DNA of 64,000 bases, taken from the NCBI RefSeq assembly GCF_029892485.1, contig NZ_JARXVG010000001.1, positions 558,001 through 622,000 of the forward strand, in the 5' to 3' direction. Shown in pieces: positions 63,826 through 64,000 of this stretch. The notes beneath the pieces were generated by a model. That model worked only from the letters and a program-made list of their open reading frames with translations, searched no databases and had not been told where the DNA came from. Both the position numbers and the translations under genes were made by a program. Position 1 is the first letter of the stretch; every line of letters starts with the position of its first letter. The DNA is from Variovorax boronicumulans (GTDB lineage Bacteria; Pseudomonadota; Gammaproteobacteria; Burkholderiales; Burkholderiaceae_C).

Positions 63826-64000
63826 ATGGCAACCAGCAGCATCCTGGGCGGTGAACACCCGCCGATCGAACCCAAGGGAACCGGCGAAGACAGCCTGGGC
63901 CCCAGCGACTCCAGCGACAGCGGCAGCGATGCCGCCGGAACAGGCGACCGCGAGCTCGCCCAGGCAGGCGAGGAAGCCCCGACCGATGCAGACATCCTGC
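63826..64000 (+). CDS. Hydrophilic acidic protein, cut by the window edge
   Basis: 58 codons visible from ATG 63826, with AGAGGAA upstream. Ser/Asp/Gly-rich ('LGPSDSSDSGSDAAGTGDRE'), without hydrophobic core, so probably disordered. It follows the DUF2934 gene by 38 bases in the same direction. Family not recognised; the rest lies outside the window. Confidence 0.6.
   Translation, partial: MATSSILGGEHPPIEPKGTGEDSLGPSDSSDSGSDAAGTGDRELAQAGEEAPTDADIL

Overview
The window is GC-rich, densely coded bacterial chromosome with no rRNA, tRNA, CRISPR array, phage gene or intact insertion sequence that I could recognise. The gene set points to a beta-proteobacterium of the Comamonadaceae, most like Variovorax: tripartite-tricarboxylate (Bug) receptors beside CoA-transferase genes, a class I polyhydroxyalkanoate synthase with PhaA and PhaB, many small secreted or stress proteins, and Comamonadaceae-like intergenic palindromes. 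The genus is inference from gene content, not a database match.

Layout. 1-1,600: end of a BtuF-like metal/cobalamin-binding protein, a bacterial SET-domain protein and a DUF1090 protein. 1,680-10,000 (minus strand): a vitamin B12 locus under a cobalamin riboswitch (about 9,700-9,950). It reads through the remnants of a TonB receptor and a PepSY protein, then cbiM, cobW, cobN and chlD. chlD is split into two frames joined by a slippery A7 with a downstream hairpin, the arrangement expected for a -1 programmed frameshift that makes both small (AAA) and medium (AAA-VWA) cobaltochelatase subunits. 10,000-16,350: two small proteins, a Kef-type antiporter, dctA, phaB, a DJ-1/PfpI protein and pncC. 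16,345-22,345: an operon of two Bug receptors (one frameshifted), a MaoC-type hydratase, a class III CoA-transferase and a CoA-ester lyase, with a divergent LysR regulator; this fits catabolism of an itaconate/mesaconate-type C5 diacid. 22,500-28,976: two glutathione transferases, phaA, phaC, pgeF and a MaiA/NagL isomerase. 29,000-38,745: TPR protein, fumarylpyruvate/fumarylacetoacetate hydrolase, Nudix, CreA, an NlpD-like lipoprotein, a phospholipase D family lipoprotein, AlkB, an ABC exporter and a LacI regulator.

38,771-44,960 is a compact catabolic operon: a LacI-family operator and promoter, a TRAP receptor, a fused TRAP permease, a VOC protein, a RuBisCO-like protein that keeps the catalytic lysines and metal ligands, and a DUF1537 acid-sugar kinase. 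Kinase plus RuBisCO-like decarboxylase matches the logic of known apionate pathways, but the other enzymes are absent and a VOC protein is present, so the substrate may be new.

45,000-55,400 holds small stress proteins (hemerythrin, PNPOx-like), a 749-residue EF-hand-like membrane protein of unknown function, a lipoprotein hydrolase, an M14 peptidase, an amidohydrolase, a LivK-type receptor, a candidate C-rich small RNA and a small protein. 55,413-62,830 (minus) is a translationally coupled TonB receptor plus peptide/nickel-type ABC importer, probably for a metallophore. The right end has small hydrophilic proteins, one with a DUF2934 domain.
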